Notes: generated from the sequence alone by a model not told the origin. DNA of 64,000 nucleotides from Clostridium pascui (GCF_016908015.1 NZ_JAFBDB010000006.1:1-64000); one strand, 5' to 3'; positions 52,198 to 60,866 are shown, counted from the stretch's first letter. Translations and numbers: made by a program.

Positions 52198-52896
52198 GTG
52201 ACTAAAAAGAAACATACAAAAAGAAAGAACATCTTAATAATTTCAACCCTTTGTGTGCTTATGGCTATTTTTATCATAGGCTATGGGATTGGATTAATTC
52301 TTGGTGATGGCCCTAAAAAGAGCCAGGCTGACAATGGCACAGTAGATCTTTCAAAGAAAAGCACAGAGCAAGTTTCAGGGGGAAATAATGACTTAGATAA
52401 AGCAGATAGTGAATCAAATGAGAATAATGAAAAATTAGATAAAGAAGATACTGGATCCAATGAGAATAATAAAAATTTAGATAATGAAAATAATGTATCT
52501 AACAAAGATGATAAGGATACTAAAGAGGAAAATGAAAATGATAAAGATACCAGACAAGAATCAGATGACACAAAATCTGAACAAGACCAGTCTAGTAAAG
52601 ATGCTGATGCATCTAAGTTAACTACAAAGGAGATATGGGACATATATAATGAAGGTAATAGGTTATATAAACAAGGAAATTATGAGAAGGCTCTGCCAAA
52701 ATTAGAGATGTCCTATAAGATTAAGCCGGATTCAAGTCTTATGCCTTGGCTTACTTATCAATTAGGTGACAGTTATAAAAAACTTAATGATAATGCTAAT
52801 GCTCTAGTGTATTTTAAGAAGGTAATACAAAACTATCCAGGCTCTCAATTTGTTTCTTCTGCTGAGAGAATGATAAAGGAAATAGAAAGTAAATAA
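52198..52896 (+). CDS. Membrane-anchored TPR protein
   Basis: This 232-residue protein has a basic start, one membrane helix (about 12-35), a long Asp/Glu/Asn/Lys-rich linker (about 40-140) and a C-terminal domain with two tetratricopeptide-like repeats (EGNRLYKQGNYEKALPKLE and SYKKLNDNANALVYFKKVI). It starts with GTG behind GGAGG. It probably serves as an outer-face protein-interaction module. Linker codons repeat (SNENN, KLDKEDT), suggesting slippage expansion. Confidence 0.85.
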   Translation: MTKKKHTKRKNILIISTLCVLMAIFIIGYGIGLILGDGPKKSQADNGTVDLSKKSTEQVSGGNNDLDKADSESNENNEKLDKEDTGSNENNKNLDNENNVSNKDDKDTKEENENDKDTRQESDDTKSEQDQSSKDADASKLTTKEIWDIYNEGNRLYKQGNYEKALPKLEMSYKIKPDSSLMPWLTYQLGDSYKKLNDNANALVYFKKVIQNYPGSQFVSSAERMIKEIESK

Positions 52897-52901
52897 ATAA
52901 A

Positions 52902-52940
52902 GGGCCAATGCTTAATCTCATAAGCATTGGCTTAAAATTT
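52902..52940 (+). terminator. AGCCAATGCTT-type terminator
   Basis: GCCAATGCTTA pairs with TAAGCATTGGC, followed by TTAAAATTTTC. It is related to the hairpins at 32233 and 51707. Confidence 0.75.
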
Positions 52941-52973
52941 TCATTGGAATGGGGTGACACCCCATTCCAGGAA

Positions 52974-54383
52974 CTAAATTAGGTCATCTAAGCCATTAAC
53001 TGCAGCTTGTTCATTTTCATTAATAGGAATAACTATGCATTTTTGGCCATCAATTATTTGAGATTTTATTTCAGGTATTTTTTCAGGCTTTACTTGAAGT
53101 ATAACATCATAGTCAGGAATAACTTTATTATCTTCTGAATTTGTATCTTCGCTCTCTTCTAAATTATTTTCTAAAGGCTCTTGTAAGCTAGTTTCCGAAT
53201 CAGTTTCTAAGGTTTCGTCTGAATTACTTACCAAAGCTTCTTCTAAAACTGCATTATCATCATTAGCTTCTGTAGACAGGTGGGTTTCGTTATCTACAGC
53301 GGCTTCTTGTTTAATTTGCTCTAGTCTAGCTTGAAGTACTTCTACTTGCTTTTTTAGGTTTTCTTCCTTTTTTCTCTGCTCATTTGCCTTAAGTACCTTT
53401 GCATCAATTAAATTTTCTGCTACAGGAAGGTCATCACCAAAGCATTCAACATAAGATTTTTCAATTCTAGTAGTAATTTCTTCAGGGACTCCGCTTTCTA
53501 TTAAAAGGGTTTGTACATCATTTTTTGTTAAGGTTATAGGCTCAGAGTCTGTATCATCATATATGGAATTGTGTTCATCTATCATAGTATTTAAGTTTTC
53601 TTGTATTTCCATAAAAATTTTATTAGCCTTTTCTTCATCAGCACTAAAGGAATCTTTAATAATTGATTGAAATGTTTCCTTTTGTATAGCAACAGTTTGT
53701 TTTGAATAACAACCTAAAGCATTTTCCATTAATTCAGGATGTATATCCTTTGGATTTTTTGTGTAATACATAATGGAGTTAACGTCTGAACTGCGCTCAA
53801 TAAAGGCAGGAAACACAAATCCATTAGCTGGAGCTCCAACCACCCAATCTCTAATACGTGCTTGTATTTTGTTTTCTTCTTCAAAGTATCTAAGACCAGG
53901 ATCTGAAAGTGAAACAGGGCATATGGCACATAGCACATATTCATATACCTCTTCAGATTCATCTATCTTTGCATTATCATTGGTTTTAGTAATAACGTCA
54001 TAAGCGTCATGAAAAAGAAGTATTAAAAGGTTGCCAGTATAATCATAATTATCTATTATGGATTGATAAAAATCATCAAGGATAGCATCATTCTTTAATT
54101 GACTGGTTTTAAGCTGCATAAGAGAAATTTGTTTTTCATTTATAAGGTCTTCATTAACTGGGAAGTTAAGTTCTAAAATATTATTCCCAATAGTTCCAGA
54201 TAGTACTTTTTTAGCAATTTCTAAGTACTTAAAGTATTCATCCTCATTTAAATTTAGAAAGGTTTCTCTAAATTTTAAAATAATATTTTTTTCTCCATTA
54301 ACATAGCAGCCGCACATCTTAGTGAAGGTGCAATGATCTTTTTTAAAACGTTTTTTTAATTCAAGTATATCTTTTTTTCTCAT
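52974..54383 (-). CDS. DUF4317 family protein
   Basis: This 469-residue protein of unknown function is typical of clostridia. The N-terminal part (KKDILELKKRFKKDHCTFTK, then CGCYVNG) is conserved in the family. A coiled coil lies at about 330-365 and a highly acidic Glu/Asn/Ser region follows at about 370-425. It is cytoplasmic by lack of signal or membrane segments, and monocistronic. Confidence 0.85.
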   Translation of the reverse strand: MRKKDILELKKRFKKDHCTFTKMCGCYVNGEKNIILKFRETFLNLNEDEYFKYLEIAKKVLSGTIGNNILELNFPVNEDLINEKQISLMQLKTSQLKNDAILDDFYQSIIDNYDYTGNLLILLFHDAYDVITKTNDNAKIDESEEVYEYVLCAICPVSLSDPGLRYFEEENKIQARIRDWVVGAPANGFVFPAFIERSSDVNSIMYYTKNPKDIHPELMENALGCYSKQTVAIQKETFQSIIKDSFSADEEKANKIFMEIQENLNTMIDEHNSIYDDTDSEPITLTKNDVQTLLIESGVPEEITTRIEKSYVECFGDDLPVAENLIDAKVLKANEQRKKEENLKKQVEVLQARLEQIKQEAAVDNETHLSTEANDDNAVLEEALVSNSDETLETDSETSLQEPLENNLEESEDTNSEDNKVIPDYDVILQVKPEKIPEIKSQIIDGQKCIVIPINENEQAAVNGLDDLI

Positions 54384-54530
54384 GTCTAAAAACCCCTCAA
54401 TCTAGTAATTTTTATCTATAATATATTAATTAAAATATTATCACTATTTAAGTATAATATTTTTCTAGAATTAATTAAAGATTTTATTTAACAACCAAAG
54501 AATATTCACTGTGGCCCATCGCAAAATACA

Positions 54531-54630
54531 AATCTCCTAAAATAGGTGAAGCAATTTATTTATATTTAATAAAGCAGTGAGCACCTAGGAGATAGAAGCA
54601 TAAGATATGTGTAAGGGGTCAGGTCATTGG
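54531..54630. repeat. Foldback with REP-like half element
   Basis: ATCTCCTA..TAGGTG (54532-54548) pairs with CACCTAGGAGAT (54582-54593) across a loop of about 33 bases. It is followed by AAGGGGTCAGGTC, a half of the palindrome at 33653. The remaining DNA between the two genes holds nothing recognisable. Confidence 0.5.
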
Positions 54631-54666
54631 GAAAAATAGTAATAAGTTTGTAAGGGAGAAGTCAAG

Positions 54667-55215
54667 TTGAACAGATCATTGTTTGAGTTACTTAGACAGG
54701 GTGGATATATACTATATGCTAGACATGGAGAAGCAACAGTAGGGGTAGATCAGCCTAATTTTAATTTTAGAGACTGTTTTACCCAAAGAAATCTTTCTGA
54801 TATGGGTAGAAGACAGGCGGTCTATTATGGACAAATTCTTCGTGATTTAGGAATTCCTATTAGTTATCCCATTCTAACTAGTCCCTTTTGTAGAACTATA
54901 GAAACTGCACAATTAGCTTTTGGAAGATCAGCTGTTCAAATAGATCCATTTTGGATTGAAATTTATAATTTAAGTAGAAATTTGCCGGCAGAAGAGCAAA
55001 AGCAAATATTAGATTCTCTTCAGTCAAGATTAGAAATTAAGCCCCCTGAAGGGAGTAATAGAGTTATTATTGCTCACAGTTTTCCAAGAGAAATTGGCTT
55101 AGGTGAAATCCCAAATATGGGAACAGTTATTATTAAGCCATTAGGAAAGGAAAGGGGATATGAAGTTCTTAATAAATTATCCCTGTCAGATTTTATGAAT
55201 AGGAGAAGCATTTAA
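54667..55215 (+). CDS. Histidine phosphatase family protein
   Basis: This 182-residue protein of the phosphoglycerate-mutase-like superfamily has the catalytic ARHGEA near residue 22, the TSPFCRTIETA block and a second His in IIAHSFPRE. The start is TTG behind AGGGAG, eight bases upstream; no better start was seen. Its substrate is unknown. It ends in an inverted pair of 26-bp elements that forms its terminator. Confidence 0.85.
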   Translation: MNRSLFELLRQGGYILYARHGEATVGVDQPNFNFRDCFTQRNLSDMGRRQAVYYGQILRDLGIPISYPILTSPFCRTIETAQLAFGRSAVQIDPFWIEIYNLSRNLPAEEQKQILDSLQSRLEIKPPEGSNRVIIAHSFPREIGLGEIPNMGTVIIKPLGKERGYEVLNKLSLSDFMNRRSI

Positions 55216-55220
55216 TCTTA

Positions 55221-55291
55221 TGGTGCCACCCACATGACAAGTGGCAAGTTCTATTAACTTGCCACTTGCCATGTGGGTGGCACTTTTTTTC
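55221..55291 (+). terminator. Terminator made of two inverted 26-bp elements
   Basis: Copies 5 and 6 of the REP-like element lie head to head (55223-55248 and 55258-55283), giving a stem of about 29 bp with one mismatch and a short CTATT loop, followed by seven T. It starts eight bases after the phosphatase stop codon. Confidence 0.95.
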
Positions 55292-55367
55292 TCCCCGCAT
55301 ATAATGATATATCAATAATTTTCGGAGTTGGTATATCATATTTAAAAATAATATTTTAAATAAGGTA

Positions 55368-56249
55368 ATGGAAAAGTCACCTATTATTGAAATCAATGAT
55401 AAGTCAAAGATAGTCTTAATAAGCGATTGTCATAGGGGAGATGGGAGCTTTAAAGACAACTTTCTTCCAAACTCTAATATATACATTACAGCTTTAAATT
55501 ATTATTATGACAATGGATTTTCCTATATAGAAATAGGTGATGGAGATGAGCTTTGGGAAGTTAGAAAAATACAGGATATATACCAGATATATAAAGATAT
55601 TTTTCATTTGCTTTTAAAATTTAAAGAACATAATAGGCTTTATATGATTTATGGTAATCATGATGAGGTGAAAAAAAGAGCCAGCTTTAGTAAGAAACTA
55701 TGTAAGAAAAGAGATGAAAATGGAGGAGAAAACTGCCTCTGTAAGCTTTATAATAACTTAGATGTATATGAGGGTCTAATACTTAGATATAAAAGTGATA
55801 ATAAGGATAATAAAAGTTTGGACTTTTTTGTGACTCATGGAAATCAGTTAGACTTTATAAATTATAATTTAAGTTTTATTACTAAATATGTTGTTAGATA
55901 TATATGGGGTTTTTTAGAGGCCAACTTTGGCTTTAGGAATAACACCAGCCCTGCAAAAAGCAATACTAAAAGAGATAAAGTAGATAAAAAACTAGAAAAG
56001 TGGGTGAAAGAAAATAACCAGCCTATAATTACTGGTCACACTCACGGAAGTAAGTTCCCTGTTCCATCAAAGGCCCCTTACTTTAATGATGGATGCTGTG
56101 TTATGCCTTATTCTATAAGTACTATTGAAATAGAAAATGGAGAAATAGCACTTATAAAGTGGAGTATAAAAGTTATGAAGGATGGAGTGTTAGTTGTAAA
56201 GAGGGAAGTAATAGGAGGGCCGGAAAGGATAGAAAGTTACAGAGATTAA
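55368..56249 (+). CDS. Metallophosphoesterase
   Basis: This 293-residue calcineurin-like phosphoesterase has the five usual metal motifs: SDCHRGD, GDGDE, YGNHDE, a THG-containing His and GHTHG. The fold resembles LpxH-type enzymes, but clostridia lack that lipid A pathway as far as I know, so the substrate is unknown. The ribosome binding site (AAGG) is weak. A Cys-rich insertion (CKKRDENGGENCLC) follows the NHD motif. Confidence 0.87.
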   Translation: MEKSPIIEINDKSKIVLISDCHRGDGSFKDNFLPNSNIYITALNYYYDNGFSYIEIGDGDELWEVRKIQDIYQIYKDIFHLLLKFKEHNRLYMIYGNHDEVKKRASFSKKLCKKRDENGGENCLCKLYNNLDVYEGLILRYKSDNKDNKSLDFFVTHGNQLDFINYNLSFITKYVVRYIWGFLEANFGFRNNTSPAKSNTKRDKVDKKLEKWVKENNQPIITGHTHGSKFPVPSKAPYFNDGCCVMPYSISTIEIENGEIALIKWSIKVMKDGVLVVKREVIGGPERIESYRD

Positions 56250-56310
56250 AAGTCTCCGGTTTATTTTATGTTCAGAATTAGGCTTAAGAGAAGGATATAT
56301 TAAGTTTATA

Positions 56311-56338
56311 TTGAAATTAAGTTAGCATGTGCTATAAT
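56311..56338 (+). promoter_or_regulatory. Probable promoter of the GNAT gene
   Basis: TTGAAA (56311-56316) and TATAAT (56333-56338), 16-base spacer. Confidence 0.55.
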
Positions 56339-56407
56339 AATACCTATATAGGGTATTGAAAAGGAATTAGATGAAAGAATAACTTTTATCTAAAGGAGGA
56401 GGAAAAT

Positions 56408-56731
56408 ATGGATTGGAAATATGAAGATGGGCGTATATACAGCATAGACGAAAAAGGTGAATTGATGGCGGAGACAACCTTTGTTCTTAAAGAAAATGGA
56501 GAGTTAGATATTGATCATTCATATGTTAATCCAGTTTTAAGAGGACAGGGTGTAGCAGGAAAGATGCTAGAAGTTGTAGCTGAATATTTAAGAGAAAAAG
56601 GCCTTAAAACTACGGCTACGTGTTCATATGCAAATACTTGGCTTAAAGGACATAAGGAATTGTATTCAGATATAATGTCCAAAGACATTGATGATGAAGC
56701 TATTGCATGTAAAATAGATGGAAAACATTAG
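56408..56731 (+). CDS. Small GNAT-type acetyltransferase
   Basis: This 107-residue protein of the short YidJ/COG2388 class has the acetyl-CoA-binding motif VLRGQGVAGKML and a conserved HSYVNP strand. Such minimal enzymes are widespread and poorly characterised. Very strong AAAGGAGGAGG precedes the ATG. It has its own promoter and terminator. Confidence 0.87.
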   Translation: MDWKYEDGRIYSIDEKGELMAETTFVLKENGELDIDHSYVNPVLRGQGVAGKMLEVVAEYLREKGLKTTATCSYANTWLKGHKELYSDIMSKDIDDEAIACKIDGKH

Positions 56732-56751
56732 ATGGTTTTGTACAATATAAT

Positions 56752-56800
56752 AAGCATAGATAGTTATCACAATTGTGATAGACATCTATGCTTATTTTTA
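56752..56800 (+). terminator. Terminator after the GNAT gene
   Basis: AAGCATAGAT pairs with ATCTATGCTT, with an inner ATCACAATTGTGAT palindrome, followed by ATTTTT. Confidence 0.85.
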
Positions 56801-56850
56801 GGTGTAAACTCAAATGAGGATATATCTTAATAGATTGTAATAATAAACAG

Positions 56851-56948
56851 TGGCTGCCGTACAAAGAATAAAAACTACAATATATTGTATTAGATTTTTA
56901 AATTCTAAAACAATATATTGAGGTTTAATTTCTTAATGCCACAGCCCT
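56851..56948. repeat. MITE-like element, long copy
   Basis: Read on the minus strand it begins AGGGCTGTGGCATTAAG and ends TTCTTTGTACGGCAGCC, matching the element at 50810-50875 but with about 30 extra bases that add a second CAATATATTG block. Confidence 0.75.
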
Positions 56949-56955
56949 ATTTATT

Positions 56956-58065
56956 TTATACGGTTACTAATTCATAGTCTAAAGTACCTATTCCTAATTC
57001 TTCACCATGTTTTAATCCCGTTTCCCAATTCGTATTTGAGTGAACATGACTGAATTTATCGTGACCTTCATGATAGTGCTTATCTGAAAGTATAGATCCA
57101 GTAATGATTGGAGCACTATTTACTAAATCAACGCTGGCTTTATCAAGAGCAACAGGATCAAAGGATGCAGCTATACCTATATCAGGGACAATAGGCAAAT
57201 CATTTGCATTAAAACAATCGCAGTCAGGTGAAACATTCATTATAAAATTAATATGGAAAGTTTCCTTATCCTTCATAACAGCATAAGCATATTCAGCTAT
57301 TTTTTCATTAGCAGTGTCTGCTGACTCATTCCAGATAACCTGTGCTGCATTAAACTGACATACTGCAACACATTGGCCGCAGCCAATACATTTACTGTAA
57401 TTTATGGCAGCTATTTTATTTTCGCCTAGTTCTATAGCATTTTGAGAACAGCTTTTTATGCATTGTGAGCAAGATTTGCAGTTTTTATCCTTTATTTTAG
57501 GTTGAGAGGCTGAATGCATTTCTAGTTTTCCACCTCTTGACCCAGAACCCATGCCTAGGTTTTTTAAAGCGCCGCCAAATCCAGTCATTTCATGACCTTT
57601 AAAATGGTTCATAGAAATTACGATATCAGCATCAGCTATAGCAGAACCTATTTTTGCAGTTTTACAGTGCTTACCATTAACCTCAATTTCTCTATATTCT
57701 GTTCCTTTAAGGCCGTCTGCAATAATTATGTTGCAGCCTACTGTTAATGGATTAAAACCATTTTCAAAAGCTGCAGTTAAATGGTCGATTGCATTAGATC
57801 TTCTACCAGTATATAAAGTGTTAGAGTCTGTTAAAAATGGCATGCCCCCTAATTCAGTTATTAACTTTACAACCTTTGCAGCATAATTTGGCCTTATGTA
57901 TGCCAAATTTCCTGGTTCCCCAAAGTGAATTTTTATTGCCACAAATTTATCTTTAAAATCAATACCTTCTATACCAGCTTTTTTCATCAATCTTTCAAGT
58001 TTGTCTAATAAATTTAAACCCGGTCTAGTTCTTAAGTCTGTAAAATATACCTTAGATTTTTCCAT
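56956..58065 (-). CDS. DUF362 protein with two 4Fe-4S motifs
   Basis: This 369-residue protein has a DUF362 core (IKIHFGEPGN, MNHFKGHEMTGFGGALKNLGMG) containing an insert with two ferredoxin motifs, CKSCSQCIKSC and CIGCGQCVAVC (about residues 195-240). The family is common in anaerobes and its reaction is unknown; a redox or metal role is likely. GGGAGG precedes the ATG. It is monocistronic. Confidence 0.87.
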   Translation of the reverse strand: MEKSKVYFTDLRTRPGLNLLDKLERLMKKAGIEGIDFKDKFVAIKIHFGEPGNLAYIRPNYAAKVVKLITELGGMPFLTDSNTLYTGRRSNAIDHLTAAFENGFNPLTVGCNIIIADGLKGTEYREIEVNGKHCKTAKIGSAIADADIVISMNHFKGHEMTGFGGALKNLGMGSGSRGGKLEMHSASQPKIKDKNCKSCSQCIKSCSQNAIELGENKIAAINYSKCIGCGQCVAVCQFNAAQVIWNESADTANEKIAEYAYAVMKDKETFHINFIMNVSPDCDCFNANDLPIVPDIGIAASFDPVALDKASVDLVNSAPIITGSILSDKHYHEGHDKFSHVHSNTNWETGLKHGEELGIGTLDYELVTV

Positions 58066-58267
58066 AAAGACCCTCCCAATGATATTTCAATATTTTTAGT
58101 ATAAATATTACAGTAAATAAAATCAATAGCAATATTTTAACAATGAAGGAGTGAAAAGAAATAAAAGAATGGGCATAAGCTAATCTATGGGGGAACATTT
58201 CAGTTCCTATAATATAATTCTAAAAATAAGCTAAAACTATAAGAAAAGATAATGAGGAGGCAGTGCA

Positions 58268-58603
58268 ATGACCAAAGATGATTTGTTATGCAATACTTGG
58301 CATGATGTTCTTATAGAAAATGGATTTGATTCTTCCGAGGCTAAAAGCCTTATAGGATTTGTTTCTTGGAATAAGGGAGAGGAGTTTGCACATTTAGGAA
58401 GAGAAATCACAGAAATATTGTCAGACCATCAGGGTAAAGTTTTTGCAAAAGATGCAGTGAGCAGTTCATATGGAGATAAAGCATTACTATTCTTTGATAA
58501 GGATATATCTGAAGATACATCTAACAAAATGTTTGAAGCGATTATGAATTATGAACAAAAAGAGGTTTATTCTTCTGAAGAGGTTTTACAGGAACTAGAT
58601 TAG
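58268..58603 (+). CDS. 111-residue protein of unknown function
   Basis: An acidic, soluble alpha/beta protein with no recognised family, starting MTKDDLLCNTWHDVLIENGF. GAGGAGG precedes the ATG. A 42-residue ORF follows 44 bases later and probably shares its transcript. Confidence 0.7.
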   Translation: MTKDDLLCNTWHDVLIENGFDSSEAKSLIGFVSWNKGEEFAHLGREITEILSDHQGKVFAKDAVSSSYGDKALLFFDKDISEDTSNKMFEAIMNYEQKEVYSSEEVLQELD

Positions 58604-58647
58604 GATTATAATCTTAATTATTTCTGCAAGAAAGGAACTTGTTTTAT

Positions 58648-58776
58648 ATGAGCAGAATTAATCCAGATGATTTTGAAAAAATATTAGAAAACATAAAGGA
58701 TAAAATAAGTGATTTTGTTCAAAATATAACTCTCTGGTTTCAAGAAAATTATAGGTTAGAAGAGAGCCTTAGATAG
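58648..58776 (+). CDS. Small helical protein, 42 residues
   Basis: The ORF has GAAAGGAAC before its ATG and encodes an amphipathic helix (FEKILENIKDKISDF, then FVQNITLWFQENY). No family was recognised. It lies before a clear terminator. Confidence 0.5.
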   Translation: MSRINPDDFEKILENIKDKISDFVQNITLWFQENYRLEESLR

Positions 58777-58821
58777 GCGATGGCTTCCCATAAGAGATAC
58801 AAAACTTAAAAATAGCACAAA

Positions 58822-58863
58822 AACATAAGTGGGCTTTAAATTAAGCCTACTTATGTTTTTTAT
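58822..58863 (+). terminator. Strong terminator
   Basis: AACATAAGTGGGCTT pairs with AAGCCTACTTATGTT, then TTTTTATT. It ends the small two-gene unit. Confidence 0.9.
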
Positions 58864-58880
58864 TAAAATGCAATATATAA

Positions 58881-58915
58881 TTGACATTGAGTAATGTTTG
58901 AGTTACAATATGTAA
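58881..58915 (+). promoter_or_regulatory. SigA promoter with overlapping dyad
   Basis: TTGACA (58881-58886) and TACAAT (58904-58909) with a 17-base spacer. The palindrome TTACA-ATA-TGTAA (58903-58915) covers the -10 box and is a likely operator for the XRE protein that follows. It shares the TTACA/TGTAA arms with the site near 19850. Confidence 0.75.
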
Positions 58916-58931
58916 TATAAGGAGGGGAAAT

Positions 58932-59129
58932 ATGAAAAATAAAAGAATGAAAATTGCTCGTTTGGAATGCGATATGAAACAAGAAGATTTAGCAAAAATT
59001 GTGGGGGTAACAAGACAAACTATTGGATTAATTGAATCAGGAAATTATAATCCGACACTTAACCTCTGCATTGCAATATGTAAAGCACTTGGTAAAACAT
59101 TAAATGATTTATTTTGGGAGGGAATTTGA
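58932..59129 (+). CDS. XRE-family regulator, YozG-like size
   Basis: This 65-residue helix-turn-helix protein consists of the domain alone (KQEDLAKIVGVTRQTIGLIE at about 16-35, ending in KTLNDLFWEG). Its stop overlaps the ATG of a membrane-protein gene. It probably autoregulates through the TTACA/TGTAA dyad in its promoter. AAGGAGGGG precedes the ATG. Confidence 0.9.
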   Translation: MKNKRMKIARLECDMKQEDLAKIVGVTRQTIGLIESGNYNPTLNLCIAICKALGKTLNDLFWEGI

Positions 59130-59614
59130 TGAGAAGAGAAAAAATTCAAGATGAAAGAATTTTAATGCAGAAAAGGAAAATAGGAAGCGATGCATTTCAA
59201 ATACTTTTTTATGGATTACTTTTATCGGTGTTAATTCAACAATATATGTTTAATGCACCATTTTCACAATATGCAGTTGAGGTAATTTTATTTCTTGCTA
59301 TTTCCGTATATATCATAGTTCGTAATATAATGGTGGGAAATGACCTGTTTGAATCTTCGAAATACAGCCAAAAGCTTGTTGTGTTAAATAGCCTTGTTAC
59401 TGGACTTGTTGTTACAATTATTAATACTACACTTAATTATATGAAATTAGGAGAGTGGTTTAAGAGGGATATTATAAATACTCTATTAGTTGCAGTCGTA
59501 ACCTTTTTGTCGTCATCTATTATTACATTTATAGCATTTGAAACTCTTTATATAGTAAACAAGAAGAAGCAAAAGAAAATTGAATCCATGTTAAATGATG
59601 AGGATAATGACTAA
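59129..59614 (+). CDS. DUF6773-like membrane protein
   Basis: This 161-residue protein has four predicted membrane helices (about residues 22-40, 50-68, 85-103 and 120-142) and charged ends. It is the typical partner of a short XRE regulator in clostridia. The frame opens at 59114, but GGGAGGG before ATG 59129, which overlaps the TGA of the regulator, sets the start. Function is unknown. Confidence 0.75.
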   Translation: MRREKIQDERILMQKRKIGSDAFQILFYGLLLSVLIQQYMFNAPFSQYAVEVILFLAISVYIIVRNIMVGNDLFESSKYSQKLVVLNSLVTGLVVTIINTTLNYMKLGEWFKRDIINTLLVAVVTFLSSSIITFIAFETLYIVNKKKQKKIESMLNDEDND

Positions 59615-59619
59615 TATTA

Positions 59620-59645
59620 GTGCCACCCACATGGCAAGTGGCAAG
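59620..59645 (+). repeat. 26-bp REP-like element, copy 7
   Basis: Identical to copy 1, six bases after the stop codon of the membrane-protein gene. Confidence 0.9.
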
Positions 59646-59690
59646 ATAATTTATAAATATGATATAATTATTTATAAAAAAGAAGACAAT

Positions 59691-59728
59691 AAAAAACACA
59701 AAGGAGCTTTATCCTTTGTGTTTTTTTA
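59691..59728. terminator. Bidirectional terminator
   Basis: AAAAACACAAAGGA pairs with TCCTTTGTGTTTTT, with A and T runs on both sides. It serves the minus-strand tRNA operon and the upstream plus-strand pair. Confidence 0.9.
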
Positions 59729-59732
59729 TTTA

Positions 59733-59806
59733 TGGAGCGGGTGAAGGGAATCGAACCCTCGTAACTAGCTTGGAAGGCTAGCACTCTACCATTGAGTTAC
59801 ACCCGC
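59733..59806 (-). tRNA. tRNA-Gly(TCC)
   Basis: On the minus strand a cloverleaf starts GCGGGTG and ends CACCCGC-T-CCA, with T-loop GGTTCGATTCC and anticodon TCC in a CTTCCAA loop. CCA is encoded. Confidence 0.97.
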
Positions 59807-59814
59807 AGGTTTTG

Positions 59815-59890
59815 TGGTCGGGGTGACAGGGATTGAACCTGCGACCTCATGGTCCCAAACCACGCGCGCTCCCATCTGCGCTACACCCCG
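59815..59890 (-). tRNA. tRNA-Pro(TGG)
   Basis: Acceptor CGGGGTG/CACCCCG, discriminator A, encoded CCA, anticodon TGG in a TTTGGGA loop, T-loop GGTTCAATCC. Confidence 0.97.
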
Positions 59891-59906
59891 ATATAAAGTT
59901 TGTTAA

Positions 59907-59982
59907 TGGTGCGCCATCAGGGGATCGAACCCGGGACACCCTGATTAAGAGTCAGGTGCTCTACCAACTGAGCTAATGGCGC
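59907..59982 (-). tRNA. tRNA-Lys(CTT)
   Basis: Acceptor GCGCCAT/ATGGCGC, encoded CCA, anticodon CTT in a CTCTTAA loop, T-loop GGTTCGATCC. Confidence 0.97.
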
Positions 59983-59987
59983 ATATT

Positions 59988-60064
<77 letters not shown>

Positions 60065-60306
60065 ATATTTTAAACTTTGCAAACTAAACTACATGTACTA
60101 TGTTTCCGTAAGAACTATTGTTTGCGACAAAAGATATGTTATCATAAATAAAAAGGTTATAAAGTTAATAATGATGGGTATGCAAAAAATAAGTTATAAT
60201 CTCTTTATTATTCGACATTATATTCGATATTTTGAATAAAGATACACACGGATGCGTTTTTACAAGTGTTTAATTCTGAAAGCTCAGCCTGCGAGAAATT
60301 TAAAAT
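60065..60306. promoter_or_regulatory. Upstream region of the four-tRNA operon
   Basis: No gene is seen. Read on the minus strand, TTATTTATGATAACAT near 60125-60145 is a likely promoter core. A further block (about 60206-60265) containing AAAGATACACACGGATGCGT is repeated, with changes, upstream of the next tRNA operon at about 60690-60750. Confidence 0.5.
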
Positions 60307-60350
60307 AAAAAAGATAGATACTTATTCTCAAAATAAGTATCTATCTTTTT
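60307..60350 (-). terminator. Terminator of the three-tRNA operon
   Basis: AAAAAGATAGATACTTATT pairs perfectly with AATAAGTATCTATCTTTTT. On the minus strand it follows tRNA-Leu. Confidence 0.93.
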
Positions 60351-60354
60351 ATTA

Positions 60355-60438
60355 TGGTGCAGGTGACAGGAGTTGAACCTGCAAGCCGTAGGCGCTAGAT
60401 CCTAAGTCTAGTGCGTCTGCCAATTCCGCCACACCTGC
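60355..60438 (-). tRNA. tRNA-Leu(TAG)
   Basis: Acceptor GCAGGTG/CACCTGC, long variable arm as expected of a class II tRNA, encoded CCA, anticodon TAG in a CTTAGGA loop. Confidence 0.97.
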
Positions 60439-60452
60439 ATATTAAATTTATT

Positions 60453-60528
60453 TGGTGGCTCACCGGGGAATCGAACCCCGGACACCATGATTAAAAGTCA
60501 TGTGCTCTACCGACTGAGCTAGTGAACC
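60453..60528 (-). tRNA. tRNA-Lys(TTT)
   Basis: Acceptor GGTTCAC/GTGAGCC (one G-U pair), encoded CCA, anticodon TTT in a CTTTTAA loop, T-loop GGTTCGATTCC. Confidence 0.97.
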
Positions 60529-60529
60529 G

Positions 60530-60604
60530 TGGCTGGGATAGCAGGATTCGAACCTACGAATGCGGCAGTCAAAGTGCCGTGCCTTACCGCTTGGCGACAT
60601 CCCA
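60530..60604 (-). tRNA. tRNA-Gln(TTG)
   Basis: Acceptor TGGGATG/TATCCCA (one mismatch), discriminator G, encoded CCA, anticodon TTG in a CTTTGAC loop. It is first in its operon. Confidence 0.95.
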
Positions 60605-60866
60605 GTATGTGACGAAAATTATCTTATCATAAATATAAAAGTTTAAAAATATAATAATATGTCATATATATAAAATAAATTATATTTCCTATATTATTTG
60701 AGACTATGTTTAAGATATCGCATAAAGATACGCTCGGAAGCGTTTTAATTAAAATAAGCTTATGAATTATGAAAATTGAAATGCCTATATTATTCCATAA
60801 TATTATTTACAGCAATAGGTTAATAACGTATAATTATATTACAAAAATAGGAAATTATATTGAAAG
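60605..60866. promoter_or_regulatory. Upstream region of the three-tRNA operon
   Basis: On the minus strand, TTTATATTTATGATAAGAT (about 60620-60640) matches the promoter-like core before the other tRNA operon. AAAGATACGCTCGGAAGCGT (about 60723-60742) repeats the upstream block seen there and forms a small hairpin. The remainder leads to the greA-like gene. Confidence 0.5.
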
